A stretch of 64,000 bases of DNA from assembly GCF_045635475.1 (NCBI RefSeq), contig NZ_JBJGXI010000001.1:62001-126000 (forward strand), in the 5' to 3' direction. The notes beneath the pieces were generated by a model, which worked only from the letters and a program-made list of their open reading frames with translations, made no database searches and had not been told where the DNA came from. Origin of the DNA: JBJGXI01 sp045635475. Its GTDB lineage: Bacteria; Bacillota; Bacilli; Bacillales; Amphibacillaceae. Below, piece by piece: positions 52,064 through 62,183 of this stretch (the first letter of the stretch is position 1; the number at the start of each line of letters is the position of its first letter). The position numbers and the translations under genes are program-made.

Positions 52064-54331
52064 TTGATTAACTCTTTAAGTTCGAATTTAGAATTAAAAA
52101 ATATTGGAATGACATATAGAGTTATTAAAAAGGACGAAAATTTTATTCATACTTTTTGTGAAGGAAGGTTACTTTATCGATTAGGATTTACACCAGGTGA
52201 TATAATCAATCAAACGTTGTTTGATATTTATCCAACTGATGTTGCAAAATCCAAGTCTGTATTCTATGAAAAGGCCTGGAAAGGACAATACATTCAATAT
52301 GAGACAAAAGTTGAAGATATACATTATATTGGTTATTTAAATCCCATTTTTGACGGAGATAAGGTAGTGGAATTAATTTGTTTTTGCGTAGATATTACTG
52401 AAGTTAAAATTCTTGAACGGAGGGTTGTAAAACAGGAAAACTTGTACAGAGATGTTTTAGAAAATTTGTCAGAAGGAGTACTGATAGTCAAAAGTGGAAA
52501 AATTGTTTCTTTAAATGATACTGCAAAAAAGTTATTAGGCATTGACACTGGATTTTTCAATGAATATTTTTATAATAAGCTAAACCACAAGTTTATAAGA
52601 GAAGATGGGGCGCTTATCCACTATTCAGATTTGCCTGGTGTAAAGACACAAAAAGACGGTATATCATTTTCTGATTTCGTATGTGGGGTCAAATATAATA
52701 ATAATATTACTTGGATTTCTGTTAATTCCAAACCACTTGAATTACATGGAGAAGATGAGAATGGTGCACTTTTAACTATACATGATATTACCCATAAAAA
52801 ACTACAGGAAACAAAGTTACACGAATCTTACAGGTTGCAGAATGCCTTAATTAACAAGTTAGATAAGGGTATCATTGTGACAGATAAACATATAAAAATA
52901 ATTATGATGAATCAGAAGTTTTATGAGATGTTTGAATTAAATGAATATTTAGAAATGTATATTGGTGAAAATGCCTCAGATATTCATTATCTATTTGATG
53001 AAGCAAAGGCCGAAAGTATAAGTAAGCTCAAAAAAGAAATTAATATAGGAAAAGATACAATTCTACAATTTAATTATTCTTTATTTAATAATGGAAGCGA
53101 TTTCGAATTGATTTTGTGGGAGTTTGAAGACGTTACTGATAGTAAGTTGATGGAAATGGCACTTGTTGGAACTAAAGAAGAAGCAGAAAGAGCAAATAGT
53201 AGAAAATCAGAATTTTTAACAAAAATGAGTCATGAGCTTCGAACTCCTTTAAACAGTATTCTTGGATTTGCTCAAGTGTTAGAAAGAGATGAAACATTAA
53301 ATGAGATACAACAGGACAGTGTACAAGAGATATTAAAAGGTGGATACCATCTCTTGAACATAGTAAATGATGTTTTGGATTTATCAAGAATTGAAATAGG
53401 TAAAATACAAATTTTGATTGAAAAAGTAAACTTTTTAACTGTTTTACAAGAATGTATAAGTATAGTTACCCCACTTGCAAACAAAAAAAATATCACTATT
53501 CTTAATAATACCGTTCAATATAAGCACCTTTTGGTTCTTGTTGATCCAGTTCGTTTAAAACAAATTATAATAAACTTGCTTGATAATGCAATTAAATATA
53601 ACAAAAACGGTGGGGAAGTTATCATATCTGCTTATAACAAGAATAATAAGATAAATATTCATATAGTAGATACAGGTATTGGATTTTCTGAGTTAGAAGC
53701 AAGTAAAATATTTGATCCGTTTTATAGAATTAAGGGTGAAATGGAAGCGGGAACTGGAATTGGTTTATCGTTAGTTAAACAACTCGTAAATTTAATGGGT
53801 GGGGAAGTAACTGTCAAAAGCATAAAAGGGAGAGGTAGCAATTTTTCATTTAGTATTCCTATTCACCAAGAATACATTGGGGAAATAGGTGGAAGTGACA
53901 AATTTGAAAGTCAGGTTAATATCTACAAAAATAATTCGATGTATAAAATTCTTTATATTGAAGACAATCAAGCAAATATTAAACTAGTACAATCAATATT
54001 TCAAACAACACCCAATTATTCACTCTTAACCTCTTTCAATGGCAAGGATGGTCTAGATAATTTAATAAAGGAAAAAGTTGATTTAATTTTGCTTGATCTT
54101 AATTTGCCTGATATGAGCGGATATGAGGTAATTGAAGTTATAAAAAGACATCCTAAGATAAGAAACATACCTGTTATTGCTTTGAGTGCAAATGCAATGC
54201 CTTCTGAAATTCAAAGTGCGATAAATAACGGATTTGATGATTATATAATAAAACCAATTAATGTGAGTGAATTTTTAACTAAATTAAGAGAATTACTAGC
54301 AAATCAAGTGAATAAGGAGAAGAGTAAATGA
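52064..54331 (+). CDS. Cytoplasmic hybrid sensor histidine kinase (PAS-HisKA-HATPase-REC)
   Basis: About 755 residues. Three PAS-like sensor regions fill about residues 1-365. HisKA has KSEFLTKMSHELRTPLNSIL with the phosphorylated His390. The HATPase domain has N-box INLLDNAIKYNKNGG, G1 DTGIGF and G2 GTGIGLSLV. A C-terminal receiver domain has DLNLPDMSGYE with Asp678 and a conserved Lys in IIKPINV. No membrane helix, so it senses an internal signal. The TTG at 52064 lies 9 bases after GGGAAGG; a GTG at 52058 is too close. Its stop overlaps the next start by 4 bases. Confidence 0.92.
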   Translation: MINSLSSNLELKNIGMTYRVIKKDENFIHTFCEGRLLYRLGFTPGDIINQTLFDIYPTDVAKSKSVFYEKAWKGQYIQYETKVEDIHYIGYLNPIFDGDKVVELICFCVDITEVKILERRVVKQENLYRDVLENLSEGVLIVKSGKIVSLNDTAKKLLGIDTGFFNEYFYNKLNHKFIREDGALIHYSDLPGVKTQKDGISFSDFVCGVKYNNNITWISVNSKPLELHGEDENGALLTIHDITHKKLQETKLHESYRLQNALINKLDKGIIVTDKHIKIIMMNQKFYEMFELNEYLEMYIGENASDIHYLFDEAKAESISKLKKEINIGKDTILQFNYSLFNNGSDFELILWEFEDVTDSKLMEMALVGTKEEAERANSRKSEFLTKMSHELRTPLNSILGFAQVLERDETLNEIQQDSVQEILKGGYHLLNIVNDVLDLSRIEIGKIQILIEKVNFLTVLQECISIVTPLANKKNITILNNTVQYKHLLVLVDPVRLKQIIINLLDNAIKYNKNGGEVIISAYNKNNKINIHIVDTGIGFSELEASKIFDPFYRIKGEMEAGTGIGLSLVKQLVNLMGGEVTVKSIKGRGSNFSFSIPIHQEYIGEIGGSDKFESQVNIYKNNSMYKILYIEDNQANIKLVQSIFQTTPNYSLLTSFNGKDGLDNLIKEKVDLILLDLNLPDMSGYEVIEVIKRHPKIRNIPVIALSANAMPSEIQSAINNGFDDYIIKPINVSEFLTKLRELLANQVNKEKSK

Positions 54332-55044
54332 AAATTGTAATCGCCGAAGATAATGCTTCTTCTAGAAAATTATTGAAATACCACATTTCTAATGTTCCAG
54401 ATTATCAAGTAGTTGGAGAGGCTGCCAATGGGGAAGAATTAGTGACTATTGTAAATGCTATCAAACCAGATGTGGTTGTTGTCGATATAGAAATGCCATT
54501 ATTGGATGGAATGGAAGCGGTTAAATGTTGTAAGGAATTGCTTCCTGCTTTACAGGTGATTTTTACTACTGGTTACGACCAATATGCTATTGAAGCATTC
54601 GATGTAAGTGCCATTGATTATATTATCAAACCTATTGAAAGGAAAAGGTTGTATAGTTCTCTCGAAAAAGCAGCAAAAAGTGTGAACAATAAAGGAATTT
54701 CATATAAAAGGAATCAAATCAAAAAAAATATAATGCTAAAACAAAAAAATAACTTTATATTTATTCCACTTGACGTGATCATATTTATTGAAAAGGTAGA
54801 CCGAAAATCTGTAATCCATACATTAAATCATAAATTTGAGACATATGAATCATTAACTACGCTTGAGAATGACCTTGATTCTAGGTTTATAGCATCTCAT
54901 AGAGCTTTTATTATTAACATTGACTATTTAACAAGAATTGAAATAAATGGTCAAGGATATAAAGCTCATTTTAAACATTACAATGGAGTAGCAAAGGTTT
55001 CAAAATATAAATTATCAGACCTACAATATTTTAAAACATTGTAA
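54328..55044 (+). CDS. LytTR-family response regulator
   Basis: 238 residues. A receiver domain (EDNASSRKLL, phosphoacceptor Asp53 in VVVDIEMPLLDG, and YIIKPIERK with the conserved Lys). A LytTR DNA-binding domain begins near residue 130 (NNFIFIPLDVIIFIEKVDRK, then FIASHRAFIINIDYLTRIE). LytTR regulators bind direct repeats in promoters. Translationally coupled (ATGA overlap) to the hybrid kinase, so they form one phosphorelay. The target genes are not evident. Confidence 0.93.
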   Translation: MKIVIAEDNASSRKLLKYHISNVPDYQVVGEAANGEELVTIVNAIKPDVVVVDIEMPLLDGMEAVKCCKELLPALQVIFTTGYDQYAIEAFDVSAIDYIIKPIERKRLYSSLEKAAKSVNNKGISYKRNQIKKNIMLKQKNNFIFIPLDVIIFIEKVDRKSVIHTLNHKFETYESLTTLENDLDSRFIASHRAFIINIDYLTRIEINGQGYKAHFKHYNGVAKVSKYKLSDLQYFKTL

Positions 55045-55047
55045 GTA

Positions 55048-55081
55048 TAGACTTAGCATAGATGCTGAGTCTATTTTTTTT
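55048..55081 (+). terminator. Intrinsic terminator of the kinase/regulator operon
   Basis: TAGACTTAGCAT pairs with ATGCTGAGTCTA (one G-T), 2-base spacer, followed by eight T. Confidence 0.88.
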
Positions 55082-55184
55082 ATTTTGATAAAAATTTATG
55101 AAATTTATGATTCAGTGGATTAATCACATGATTGAAATGATAATTACGTGTAATAAATAGGGAAAACAATTGCATGAAGTAAGT

Positions 55185-55213
55185 TAGACAACAAAAATGA
55201 TAACGATTACAAT
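55185..55213 (+). promoter_or_regulatory. Promoter and operator-like site of the LacI gene
   Basis: TAGACA (55185-55190), a 17-base spacer, TACAAT (55208-55213). TGATAACGATTACA (55198-55211) overlaps the -10 box. Its complement TGTAATCGTTATCA shares TGTAATCG with 56374-56381 upstream of the binding-protein gene, so both may be operators of the LacI protein. Confidence 0.5.
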
Positions 55214-55243
55214 GTAAAAAAGTTATAGAGAAGAGAGTGCTTG

Positions 55244-56239
55244 ATGGTGAGAATAATAGATGTAGCACAAAAAGCTAACGTTTCTACTGCTACCGTTTCG
55301 AGGGTGTTGGCAAATTCCTCTATTGTAAAAGAAGAAACGAAAAAAAAAGTATTAAAAGCTATTAAAGAGTTAAATTACCAACCTAACGTTCTAGCGCGTC
55401 AACTTAGAACCTTAGAAGCAAAAACAATTATTGTTGTTGTGCCAGACATTTCAAATCCTTTCTTCTCAAATGTGCTTAGAGGTATAGAGTCAGTAGCAAA
55501 AGAAAAGGAATATCTAGTTCTTCTTGTAGATGCGGATAACGACGTTGAGCAAGAAAGCAAGTGCTTGAATATTCTACGCCAAAAAAAAGCAGACGGAATG
55601 ATATTATTAACAGCTAAAATGGACGCAAATATGCTAGAGCGAATGGCAGAAGAATATCCAATTGTTGTAGCGTGTGAATATTTCGAAGGATCTAATATAC
55701 CGACAGTATCTGTTGACAATATCAGTGGTGCTAGGAAGGCAACAGAATTTTTGATTAATCATGGTCATAAAAGAATTGGAACTATATCAGGACCACTTGA
55801 TAGTGTTCTAGGGCAGGATCGATTGAAGGGTTTTTGTCAAGCAATGACAATCTACAATCTATCTGTTGATCCGATACTAATTCAAAAAGGGGATTTCTCT
55901 TATGAAAGTGGCCTTAAATTGACGAAAGACTTGTTGGCTCTTAATCAACCTCCAACAGGAATATTTGCAGCTAATGATGAAATGGCATTCGGTGCAATCA
56001 ATTCGATAAAATCAATAGGCTTAAATGTTCCTAATGATATATCTGTTGTCGGATTTGATGACATCAAATTTTCATCTATTTTTGAACCATCACTAACGAC
56101 CATCTCTCAACCTGCTTTTGAGATTGGAATAAATGCAATGACTACACTACTAAATATTATTAATAATAAAGATTTAAAGGAAAGGCAAATGGTATTGTCT
56201 GGAAAATTAAGAGTAAGAAACTCATGTGCAGTACTGTAA
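55244..56239 (+). CDS. LacI-family transcriptional regulator
   Basis: About 331 residues. Classical LacI/PurR head (RIIDVAQKANVSTATVSRVL, then LNYQPNVLARQL) and effector domain (IIVVVPDISNPFFSNVLRGI near residue 61, VVGFDDIKFSSIFEPSLTTI near 265). It lies directly before a ribose-type ABC importer and sugar dehydrogenase genes in the same direction, so it is their probable repressor. The start may be the ATG at 55244 or the GTG at 55247. Confidence 0.92.
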   Translation: MVRIIDVAQKANVSTATVSRVLANSSIVKEETKKKVLKAIKELNYQPNVLARQLRTLEAKTIIVVVPDISNPFFSNVLRGIESVAKEKEYLVLLVDADNDVEQESKCLNILRQKKADGMILLTAKMDANMLERMAEEYPIVVACEYFEGSNIPTVSVDNISGARKATEFLINHGHKRIGTISGPLDSVLGQDRLKGFCQAMTIYNLSVDPILIQKGDFSYESGLKLTKDLLALNQPPTGIFAANDEMAFGAINSIKSIGLNVPNDISVVGFDDIKFSSIFEPSLTTISQPAFEIGINAMTTLLNIINNKDLKERQMVLSGKLRVRNSCAVL

Positions 56240-56550
56240 AGATTGATATAGATAACCTTCAGACATAGTGGCCTAAATGGAAAAAGGGTGTAATATTACG
56301 CTTTAACATGGAGAGTCTAGTGAGCTGATTATTGCTAACAATTTTCAAACTAAATATTTAATTTTCGTAAAGATGTAATCGATTTAATTACTGCTCAATT
56401 TATGCTTTGAAGGGGGGGATAAGCAAGGTAGCAAAAATATGAAAGTTTAAAGATTAAATGGTTGATTACTTTAAAGGTGTAGTTGTGAAGTTAGGTTAAC
56501 AAAAGACAAGGGGAATGTTTTAAATTCATACTAGCTAAGGAGGAAAATAA
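56240..56550. promoter_or_regulatory. Leader region of the sugar ABC operon
   Basis: 311 bases without a gene. It contains the candidate LacI half-site TGTAATCGATTTAA (56374-56387) and the GAAGGGGGGGATAAG stretch. No single promoter stands out. Confidence 0.35.
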
Positions 56551-57789
56551 ATGGGAATCTTTTTAGGGCGTATTAAGAAAGTAACAATATTTTTCGTCAT
56601 GGTAGGTATATGTGTAGCGTTAGTTGCTTGTTCATCTGACAATAATGCTTCGTTAGATAGTAGTTCTAACAATTCTAATACTAGCGGTGGAAACAAAGAA
56701 GATATTAAAATTGACCATCCACCATGGTATAAAGAGCCCTCTGACCGAGTTAAAGAGGTTGCAAAATTACCAGATTTGACTGGAAAGACGGTAAGTCAGG
56801 GTCCAAATGGATCAGATCCATTTCCAGCTAATGAATTAGAGTTAACTGAAGAAGATATTTCCGAACTAAAAAAAGGGAACTATACAGCTGCTATTTCTTT
56901 TCATTATTTAGGAAATGATTGGTCAACATTACAAATGAGGGCAATTAAAGATCAGATGGGTGAGTATGGAATAGAAATTATTGCTACTACGGATGCAGGC
57001 TTTGAAGATATGCAACAAATAACAGATATTAAATCAATTGCTGCAAAGAAACCAGATATTCTTTTCAGTATCCCTGTTAACCCATCAACAACAGCTAGTG
57101 CATATAAAGAAATTGCTGAAGATGGGACAAAAGTAATATTTATGGATCAACCAGCCGAAGGTCTAGAACCCGGAAAAGATTATGTTTCAGTTGTTTCTTC
57201 AGATAATACAATAGCTGGTATGATGCAAGCAGATTTTATGCATGATGCTATAGGTGATAATGGAGAGATAGCAATGCTTTACTATGGACCAGATTTCCTT
57301 GTAGCAAACCAAAGATATGAAGGTTTTATAGCTAGAGCCCAAGAAAAGTACCCAGATATGAAAATTGTAGAAACACAAGGTTTCACAGATGTAATGGATA
57401 CACAAGGTATAGCTGCAGGATTACTAACAAAACATCCTGATTTAGATGGTATGGATGTGAATTGGGATGTACCAGCTATGGGGGTGGTTGCTGCAGCTCG
57501 TGTTAAAGGAATAAAACGAGAAGATTTCGCTGTTACTCATAATTTCTTAGGAAATGAAGCTGCTTTGAACATGGCTCAACATGGATATATAAAAGGAATT
57601 GGCGCACAGACACCTTATCAGCAAGGTATAGCAGAGGCGAAAGTTGCAGCACTCGCATTATTGGGTAAAGACACTCCAGTCTATATTGCTGTACCACCGG
57701 TTGGGGTAACTAGAGATAATCTTTTAGAATCGTATAACTATATATACGGAAAGGATCCTGCAAAAGAAATAATAGATGCTCTAAACTAG
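56551..57789 (+). CDS. Sugar ABC transporter binding lipoprotein (RbsB/Peripla_BP_4 type)
   Basis: 412 residues. Signal peptide with lipobox L-V-A-C, a Ser/Asn-rich linker, then an extra N-terminal segment of about 60 residues (IDHPPWYKEPSDRVKEVAKL) before the two-lobed domain (AAISFHYLGNDWSTLQMRAI, near residue 111). Conserved hinge patterns such as GIAAGLLTKHPDLDGMDVNW are visible. It binds a monosaccharide or polyol outside the cell and passes it to the ATPase/permease pair encoded next. AGGAGG precedes the ATG. Confidence 0.92.
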   Translation: MGIFLGRIKKVTIFFVMVGICVALVACSSDNNASLDSSSNNSNTSGGNKEDIKIDHPPWYKEPSDRVKEVAKLPDLTGKTVSQGPNGSDPFPANELELTEEDISELKKGNYTAAISFHYLGNDWSTLQMRAIKDQMGEYGIEIIATTDAGFEDMQQITDIKSIAAKKPDILFSIPVNPSTTASAYKEIAEDGTKVIFMDQPAEGLEPGKDYVSVVSSDNTIAGMMQADFMHDAIGDNGEIAMLYYGPDFLVANQRYEGFIARAQEKYPDMKIVETQGFTDVMDTQGIAAGLLTKHPDLDGMDVNWDVPAMGVVAAARVKGIKREDFAVTHNFLGNEAALNMAQHGYIKGIGAQTPYQQGIAEAKVAALALLGKDTPVYIAVPPVGVTRDNLLESYNYIYGKDPAKEIIDALN

Positions 57790-57852
57790 AAAGTAAATGC
57801 GTTTGATCACTGGTGGTGTAAACTAGTTCAATACTTATAGCAGGTGATAAAA

Positions 57853-59349
57853 ATGTCTGAAGAAAATGTTTTAGAAATGAATGGGGTTTATAAATCTTTT
57901 AAGAGCGTTAAGGTATTGGAAAACGTGGATTTCTCATTAAAAAAGGGAGAAGTTCATGCTTTACTCGGTGGAAATGGTGCGGGGAAATCAACTCTAATGA
58001 AAATATTAACGGGGGTATATAAAAAAGATAAAGGTGAAATTTACTTAGATGGGAACCCGGTTGATATAGATTCAACAGACGATTCTGAAAGATTAGGAAT
58101 ATCGATGATCTTTCAGGAGTTTAGCTTAATTCCTTCATTAACAGTTGCTCAAAATATATTTTTAAATAGAGAATACAAAAAAGGGAAGTATTTTATTGAT
58201 AATCAAAAGTGTATCGAAAAGTCAAAAGAAATTCTAGCATCCCTTGATGTAGATATAGATCCTAATACAACAGTAGATTCATTGGGAGTCGGTTATTGGC
58301 AGGTAGTTGAAATTGCTAAATCCTTGTCCAAAAATGCCAAAATACTAATTATGGACGAACCTACTTCTTCGCTGTCAGCCAATGAAACAGAAACCTTGTT
58401 TAATATGGTTCGCCAATTGAAGGAAAAAGGAATCTCAATTATATACATCTCACATAGAATGTCTGAAGTGTTTGAAATATGTGACAAAGTAACAGTGTTA
58501 AAAGATGGAAGAGATGTATATACCGAACGCTGTGAAAATGCGACCATGGAAAAAATAGTTGAAAATATGTTGGGGAAGACAGTAAAGAATTCATTTGTAT
58601 GGCACGAGAGAAAGTATGACAGACCAAAGGAACCAGTTCTTAAAGTTGAACAATTATCTTATGGTTCTATTGTTAATAATGTGAGCTTTGAAGTATATCC
58701 AGGAGAGATTGTTGGCTTAGCTGGATTAATGGGGAGTGGGCGTACGGAAATTGTTGAATCTATTTTTGGAGTCCGCAAAAAAAAATCAGGAAATGTCCTT
58801 GTTAAAGGCAAGATAATTGAAAGTACTCATCAAGCTATTAAATCCGGACTTTCATTAGTTCCTGAGGATCGTAGAAAACAAGGTTTAATACTTTCGCATT
58901 CTCTTAGAAATAATTTAATGCTACCGTCAATTAATCAACTTGTCAAGGGATTATTTGTTAATGATAGACGTGGTGATAAATTGGTAAATGATTATATTGA
59001 TAAATTGAACATTAAGACGGATAGTCCAAATAAAATTTCTGAACAACTATCTGGTGGTAATCAACAGAAAATTGTTCTTGCGAAATGGTTAGCTCGTAAC
59101 CCTGAAGTATTAATTTTGGATGAGCCTACAATAGGTATAGATATTGGTTCAAAGACAGAGATCTTAGAAAACATAAGATCATTAGCTGATAGCAATATGG
59201 CAGTTCTAGTTATTTCATCTGAGTTGGAAGAACTATTAGCTATCAGTGATAGATTGTTAGTTATTTACAAAGGTGAAATCATAAAAGAAATGTATAGAAA
59301 TGAAATTAAGTCAGAGGAGGTTCTACATCATGCAATTCAAGCCTTCTAA
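57853..59349 (+). CDS. Sugar ABC transporter ATPase, double domain (RbsA/XylG type)
   Basis: About 498 residues with two ATPase domains. First half: Walker A GGNGAGKST near residue 39, Walker B ILIMDEPTSS near 162, and a degenerate signature SLGVGYWQ. Second half: GLMGSGRTE in place of Walker A, intact signature LSGGNQQK near 396, and Walker B VLILDEPTIGIDIG. Such asymmetry is normal in this family. It powers import by the permease at 59330. The ATG at 57853 follows AGGTG. Confidence 0.94.
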   Translation: MSEENVLEMNGVYKSFKSVKVLENVDFSLKKGEVHALLGGNGAGKSTLMKILTGVYKKDKGEIYLDGNPVDIDSTDDSERLGISMIFQEFSLIPSLTVAQNIFLNREYKKGKYFIDNQKCIEKSKEILASLDVDIDPNTTVDSLGVGYWQVVEIAKSLSKNAKILIMDEPTSSLSANETETLFNMVRQLKEKGISIIYISHRMSEVFEICDKVTVLKDGRDVYTERCENATMEKIVENMLGKTVKNSFVWHERKYDRPKEPVLKVEQLSYGSIVNNVSFEVYPGEIVGLAGLMGSGRTEIVESIFGVRKKKSGNVLVKGKIIESTHQAIKSGLSLVPEDRRKQGLILSHSLRNNLMLPSINQLVKGLFVNDRRGDKLVNDYIDKLNIKTDSPNKISEQLSGGNQQKIVLAKWLARNPEVLILDEPTIGIDIGSKTEILENIRSLADSNMAVLVISSELEELLAISDRLLVIYKGEIIKEMYRNEIKSEEVLHHAIQAF

Positions 59350-60325
59350 CCGGCAACCGATAGTCATAAATAGACAACCATATTTTGTAAATTTACGATT
59401 AGATTGGCGCGATTTTATAGTATACCTTGCTTTTGTAACAGTGTTCCTATTTTTTGCGATAACAATTGGAGATCAAGGTTTTCTTACTATATCTAATATC
59501 TCTAATATCATTCGTGCAACTACAATGATAACAATAATGGCTACAGCTATGACATTTGTTATTGCATCTGGTGAGATCGATTTATCAATTGGTGCCACAG
59601 TAGCATTTGCAGCACTTTGCACATCCTTAGCGATGCAGGCAGGACTGGGCTTAATAGGTGGTATAGTGTCAGGCTTATTGGCTGGAGTCTTAATAGGAAG
59701 TATAAATGGATTTTTAACAACAATTGTAGCTATCCCATCATTCCTTGTTACATTAGGAATGATGCAACTTGTTCGTGGCGTTGCAATGTGGATGACAGAT
59801 ACTTCTCCCGTACCAGTAAATAATGAGAATTTTCTTAAAATATTTGGAACCGATAGTATAGGACCAATACCTACATTAGTCATATGGTCAGTTAGTGTAT
59901 TATTTATTGGCCATATATTATTAAAAAAAACATCATTCGGTCGAAAAATACTTGCTACTGGTGGGAATTCAATTTCAGCTAGTTATTCTGGTGTCAACAC
60001 TAAAAAAGTTAAATTCTATGCTTTAATCATATCAGGTATTGGTGCAGCAATAGCAGGAATGTTGTATTCAGGTGCTATGCAAAGTGCTAGATATACTTTT
60101 GGTCAAGCCGATGAGTTAACAGTAATTGCTGCAGTTATTTTGGGAGGTACAAATTTATATGGAGGGAGAGGTTCTGTTGCAGGAACAATAGCCGGATCCT
60201 TACTTATAGGTACAATCAACAATGGACTGATCATTATTGGTTTGAGTGTAAGTCAGCAAATGGTCATAAGTGGAGCTATCATCATACTAGCAGTTGCTTT
60301 TGGAAAGAAAAGGACATCTGCATGA
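59330..60325 (+). CDS. Sugar ABC transporter permease (RbsC type)
   Basis: About 331 residues, eight to ten hydrophobic helices, and the family signature VIASGEIDLSIGATVAFAAL near residue 80 and GGTNLYGGRGSVAGTIAGSL near 278. The ATG at 59330 follows GAGGAGG and overlaps the ATPase gene by 20 bases, so translation is coupled. It forms the membrane channel of the importer. Confidence 0.94.
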   Translation: MQFKPSNRQPIVINRQPYFVNLRLDWRDFIVYLAFVTVFLFFAITIGDQGFLTISNISNIIRATTMITIMATAMTFVIASGEIDLSIGATVAFAALCTSLAMQAGLGLIGGIVSGLLAGVLIGSINGFLTTIVAIPSFLVTLGMMQLVRGVAMWMTDTSPVPVNNENFLKIFGTDSIGPIPTLVIWSVSVLFIGHILLKKTSFGRKILATGGNSISASYSGVNTKKVKFYALIISGIGAAIAGMLYSGAMQSARYTFGQADELTVIAAVILGGTNLYGGRGSVAGTIAGSLLIGTINNGLIIIGLSVSQQMVISGAIIILAVAFGKKRTSA

Positions 60326-60424
60326 CAAGAAGAAATACTTGGTGTTCATTTAAGGGGGTGAGCAAAAAAAAAATCGGATTTTCATCTGCATTATAAAATT
60401 TTATTTAAATATGGAGGTAATAAA

Positions 60425-61273
60425 ATGGCGAAGTTTAGAATTTCTGCAAATATGGAATTTGTAAAAAGTGCTGATAAGTCTTTTGTTGAAGGAGTTAATA
60501 TTGCATCTGAGCTAGGGTACAAATATGTTGAACCTATGGTCCATACTGGGTGGGGTTTATTAAGTGAAGTTGGTTATTTTCACTCATTTTCAATGGAGGA
60601 AGATCCATTATTGATGAAGGAAATTTGTGATGAAGCAGGGGTTAAAATCTCTAGTTTTAGTGGACATAGTCCATTAATGAAACCTGAAGCTGCTGTACCA
60701 AGATTAACTAGAGCAATTCAGTTTGCAAACGCAACTGGTGCAAAGTTTGTTAACTCAGACGAAATGTTAAAGCCTGATTGGATGAATGACAAAGACGCCT
60801 TTGAAGCAATGAAATATTCACTTACCAAAGCAAACATGGTTGCAAAGCGGTACGGTGTGTACATTTGTATTGAGCCACATGGAATTTATACGAAAACAGC
60901 ACAAGGGCTTTTAAATATCGTAAATCTTGTTAAATCACCAAATATTGCTGTTAATTGGGATACCGGAAATTCTTATTTAGCTGGGGAAGAAGATCCTTAT
61001 GAAGGTTTGGAATTGGTGAAAAGCCATGTACGTCACGTTCACGCAAAAGATATTAGCATGAACCACAGTGACAAAGAACGTGGAAAAGTTACTGGAACTC
61101 CAGTAGGCTGTGCATGTGGTGAAGGAGTAGTTGATTGGGAAAGGATTATTCATATTTTAAAACCACTTGATCGTGAAATTTTCTTTAGTGTTGAATGTGG
61201 AACAATTGATGAAGCTGATCGTAGTATTAAATTTCTTAAAAAGGTATTTGGATCAGACCTAATTGATGATTAA
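60425..61273 (+). CDS. TIM-barrel sugar isomerase/epimerase-like protein
   Basis: 282 residues of the xylose-isomerase-like barrel family (PF01261). Metal-binding residues are suggested by CIEPHG near 152, NWDTGN near 177, HVRHVHAKDI near 201, and VECGT near 256. Members interconvert ketoses or act on keto-sugars, some as lyases of 3-keto-glycosides. GGAGG precedes the ATG. Next gene encodes a second member. The exact reaction is unknown. Confidence 0.85.
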   Translation: MAKFRISANMEFVKSADKSFVEGVNIASELGYKYVEPMVHTGWGLLSEVGYFHSFSMEEDPLLMKEICDEAGVKISSFSGHSPLMKPEAAVPRLTRAIQFANATGAKFVNSDEMLKPDWMNDKDAFEAMKYSLTKANMVAKRYGVYICIEPHGIYTKTAQGLLNIVNLVKSPNIAVNWDTGNSYLAGEEDPYEGLELVKSHVRHVHAKDISMNHSDKERGKVTGTPVGCACGEGVVDWERIIHILKPLDREIFFSVECGTIDEADRSIKFLKKVFGSDLIDD

Positions 61274-61307
61274 TTCATCAACCTATAACTGAGAAAGGGT
61301 GAATGAG

Positions 61308-62171
61308 ATGGGACACCATTTTTATGTAGAGGATACTTGGTTTTATAATACTCTAGGTTGTTATGAATTTGAAGAGCGATGCGAAATGGCGAAAGAATTA
61401 GGATATGAAGGCATATTCTTTACTATTTTCACAGAACTTGGTTGGAAAGATGTTCCTAAGATTAAGACCGTCAAAGAAAGATATGGATTAGAAGTATCTG
61501 GGGTTTATGTGATGCTTAATGACCCCAAGGATGAAGAAGAAATTAGTAAATTTATCAATTTAATTGAATCCATTGAAGGATGTAGTCAAATTAATTTGGC
61601 TATTGTATCAAATGGAGAATATGAAAATTCTGATGCAAAAGGGGATGCTGATGCTATTAAAGCATTACGTAGACTATTAGAAGTTGCTGAAAAACATTCT
61701 ACTATCATTTCGTTATATTCACATATTCAATGTTGGATGGAAACAGTAAATGACACTATTAGACTGTGTCAAAAGATAGATCACCCATTACTGAAAATAA
61801 GTTTTTCTTCTTATCACTGGACTATTACCGATGGTAAAAGTCTTATACCTACAATAGAAAAAATTAAACCACATTTAAGTTTAGTTAATATCTGTGGGAT
61901 TCGGGTAACTAAAGATGATTTTCGCGGTTATCGAGAAGCTGTTTTAGATGAAGGTGAAATTGATCCATATCCAATTTATGATGCAGTAAGAAGCGCCGGG
62001 TTTAATGGGCCTATAGGGGTGCAGGGGTTCGGAATAGCAGGTGATATTTATCCTAAACTTGAACGGTCGCTAAAACTTTTAAAGAGTATGGAAAAACGTC
62101 ATATTGAACATCCGACATGGGGTAAGCTACGTCCAGATCCACTACCTTTACCTTCAGGTGCTGATAGATAG
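61308..62171 (+). CDS. TIM-barrel sugar isomerase/epimerase-like protein, divergent
   Basis: About 287 residues of the same superfamily as the preceding protein but with little sequence identity. LGCYEFEERCEMAKELGYEG near the N-terminus, the TIISLYSHIQCWMETV strand, and a C-terminal IGVQGFGIAGD. Several usual metal ligands (the EPH and NWDTGN motifs) are not obvious, so it may be metal-poor or use other residues. The ATG at 61308 is 9 bases after AAAGGG; a GTG at 61299 is too close. Confidence 0.75.
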   Translation: MGHHFYVEDTWFYNTLGCYEFEERCEMAKELGYEGIFFTIFTELGWKDVPKIKTVKERYGLEVSGVYVMLNDPKDEEEISKFINLIESIEGCSQINLAIVSNGEYENSDAKGDADAIKALRRLLEVAEKHSTIISLYSHIQCWMETVNDTIRLCQKIDHPLLKISFSSYHWTITDGKSLIPTIEKIKPHLSLVNICGIRVTKDDFRGYREAVLDEGEIDPYPIYDAVRSAGFNGPIGVQGFGIAGDIYPKLERSLKLLKSMEKRHIEHPTWGKLRPDPLPLPSGADR

Positions 62172-62183
62172 GAGGAATTACAA

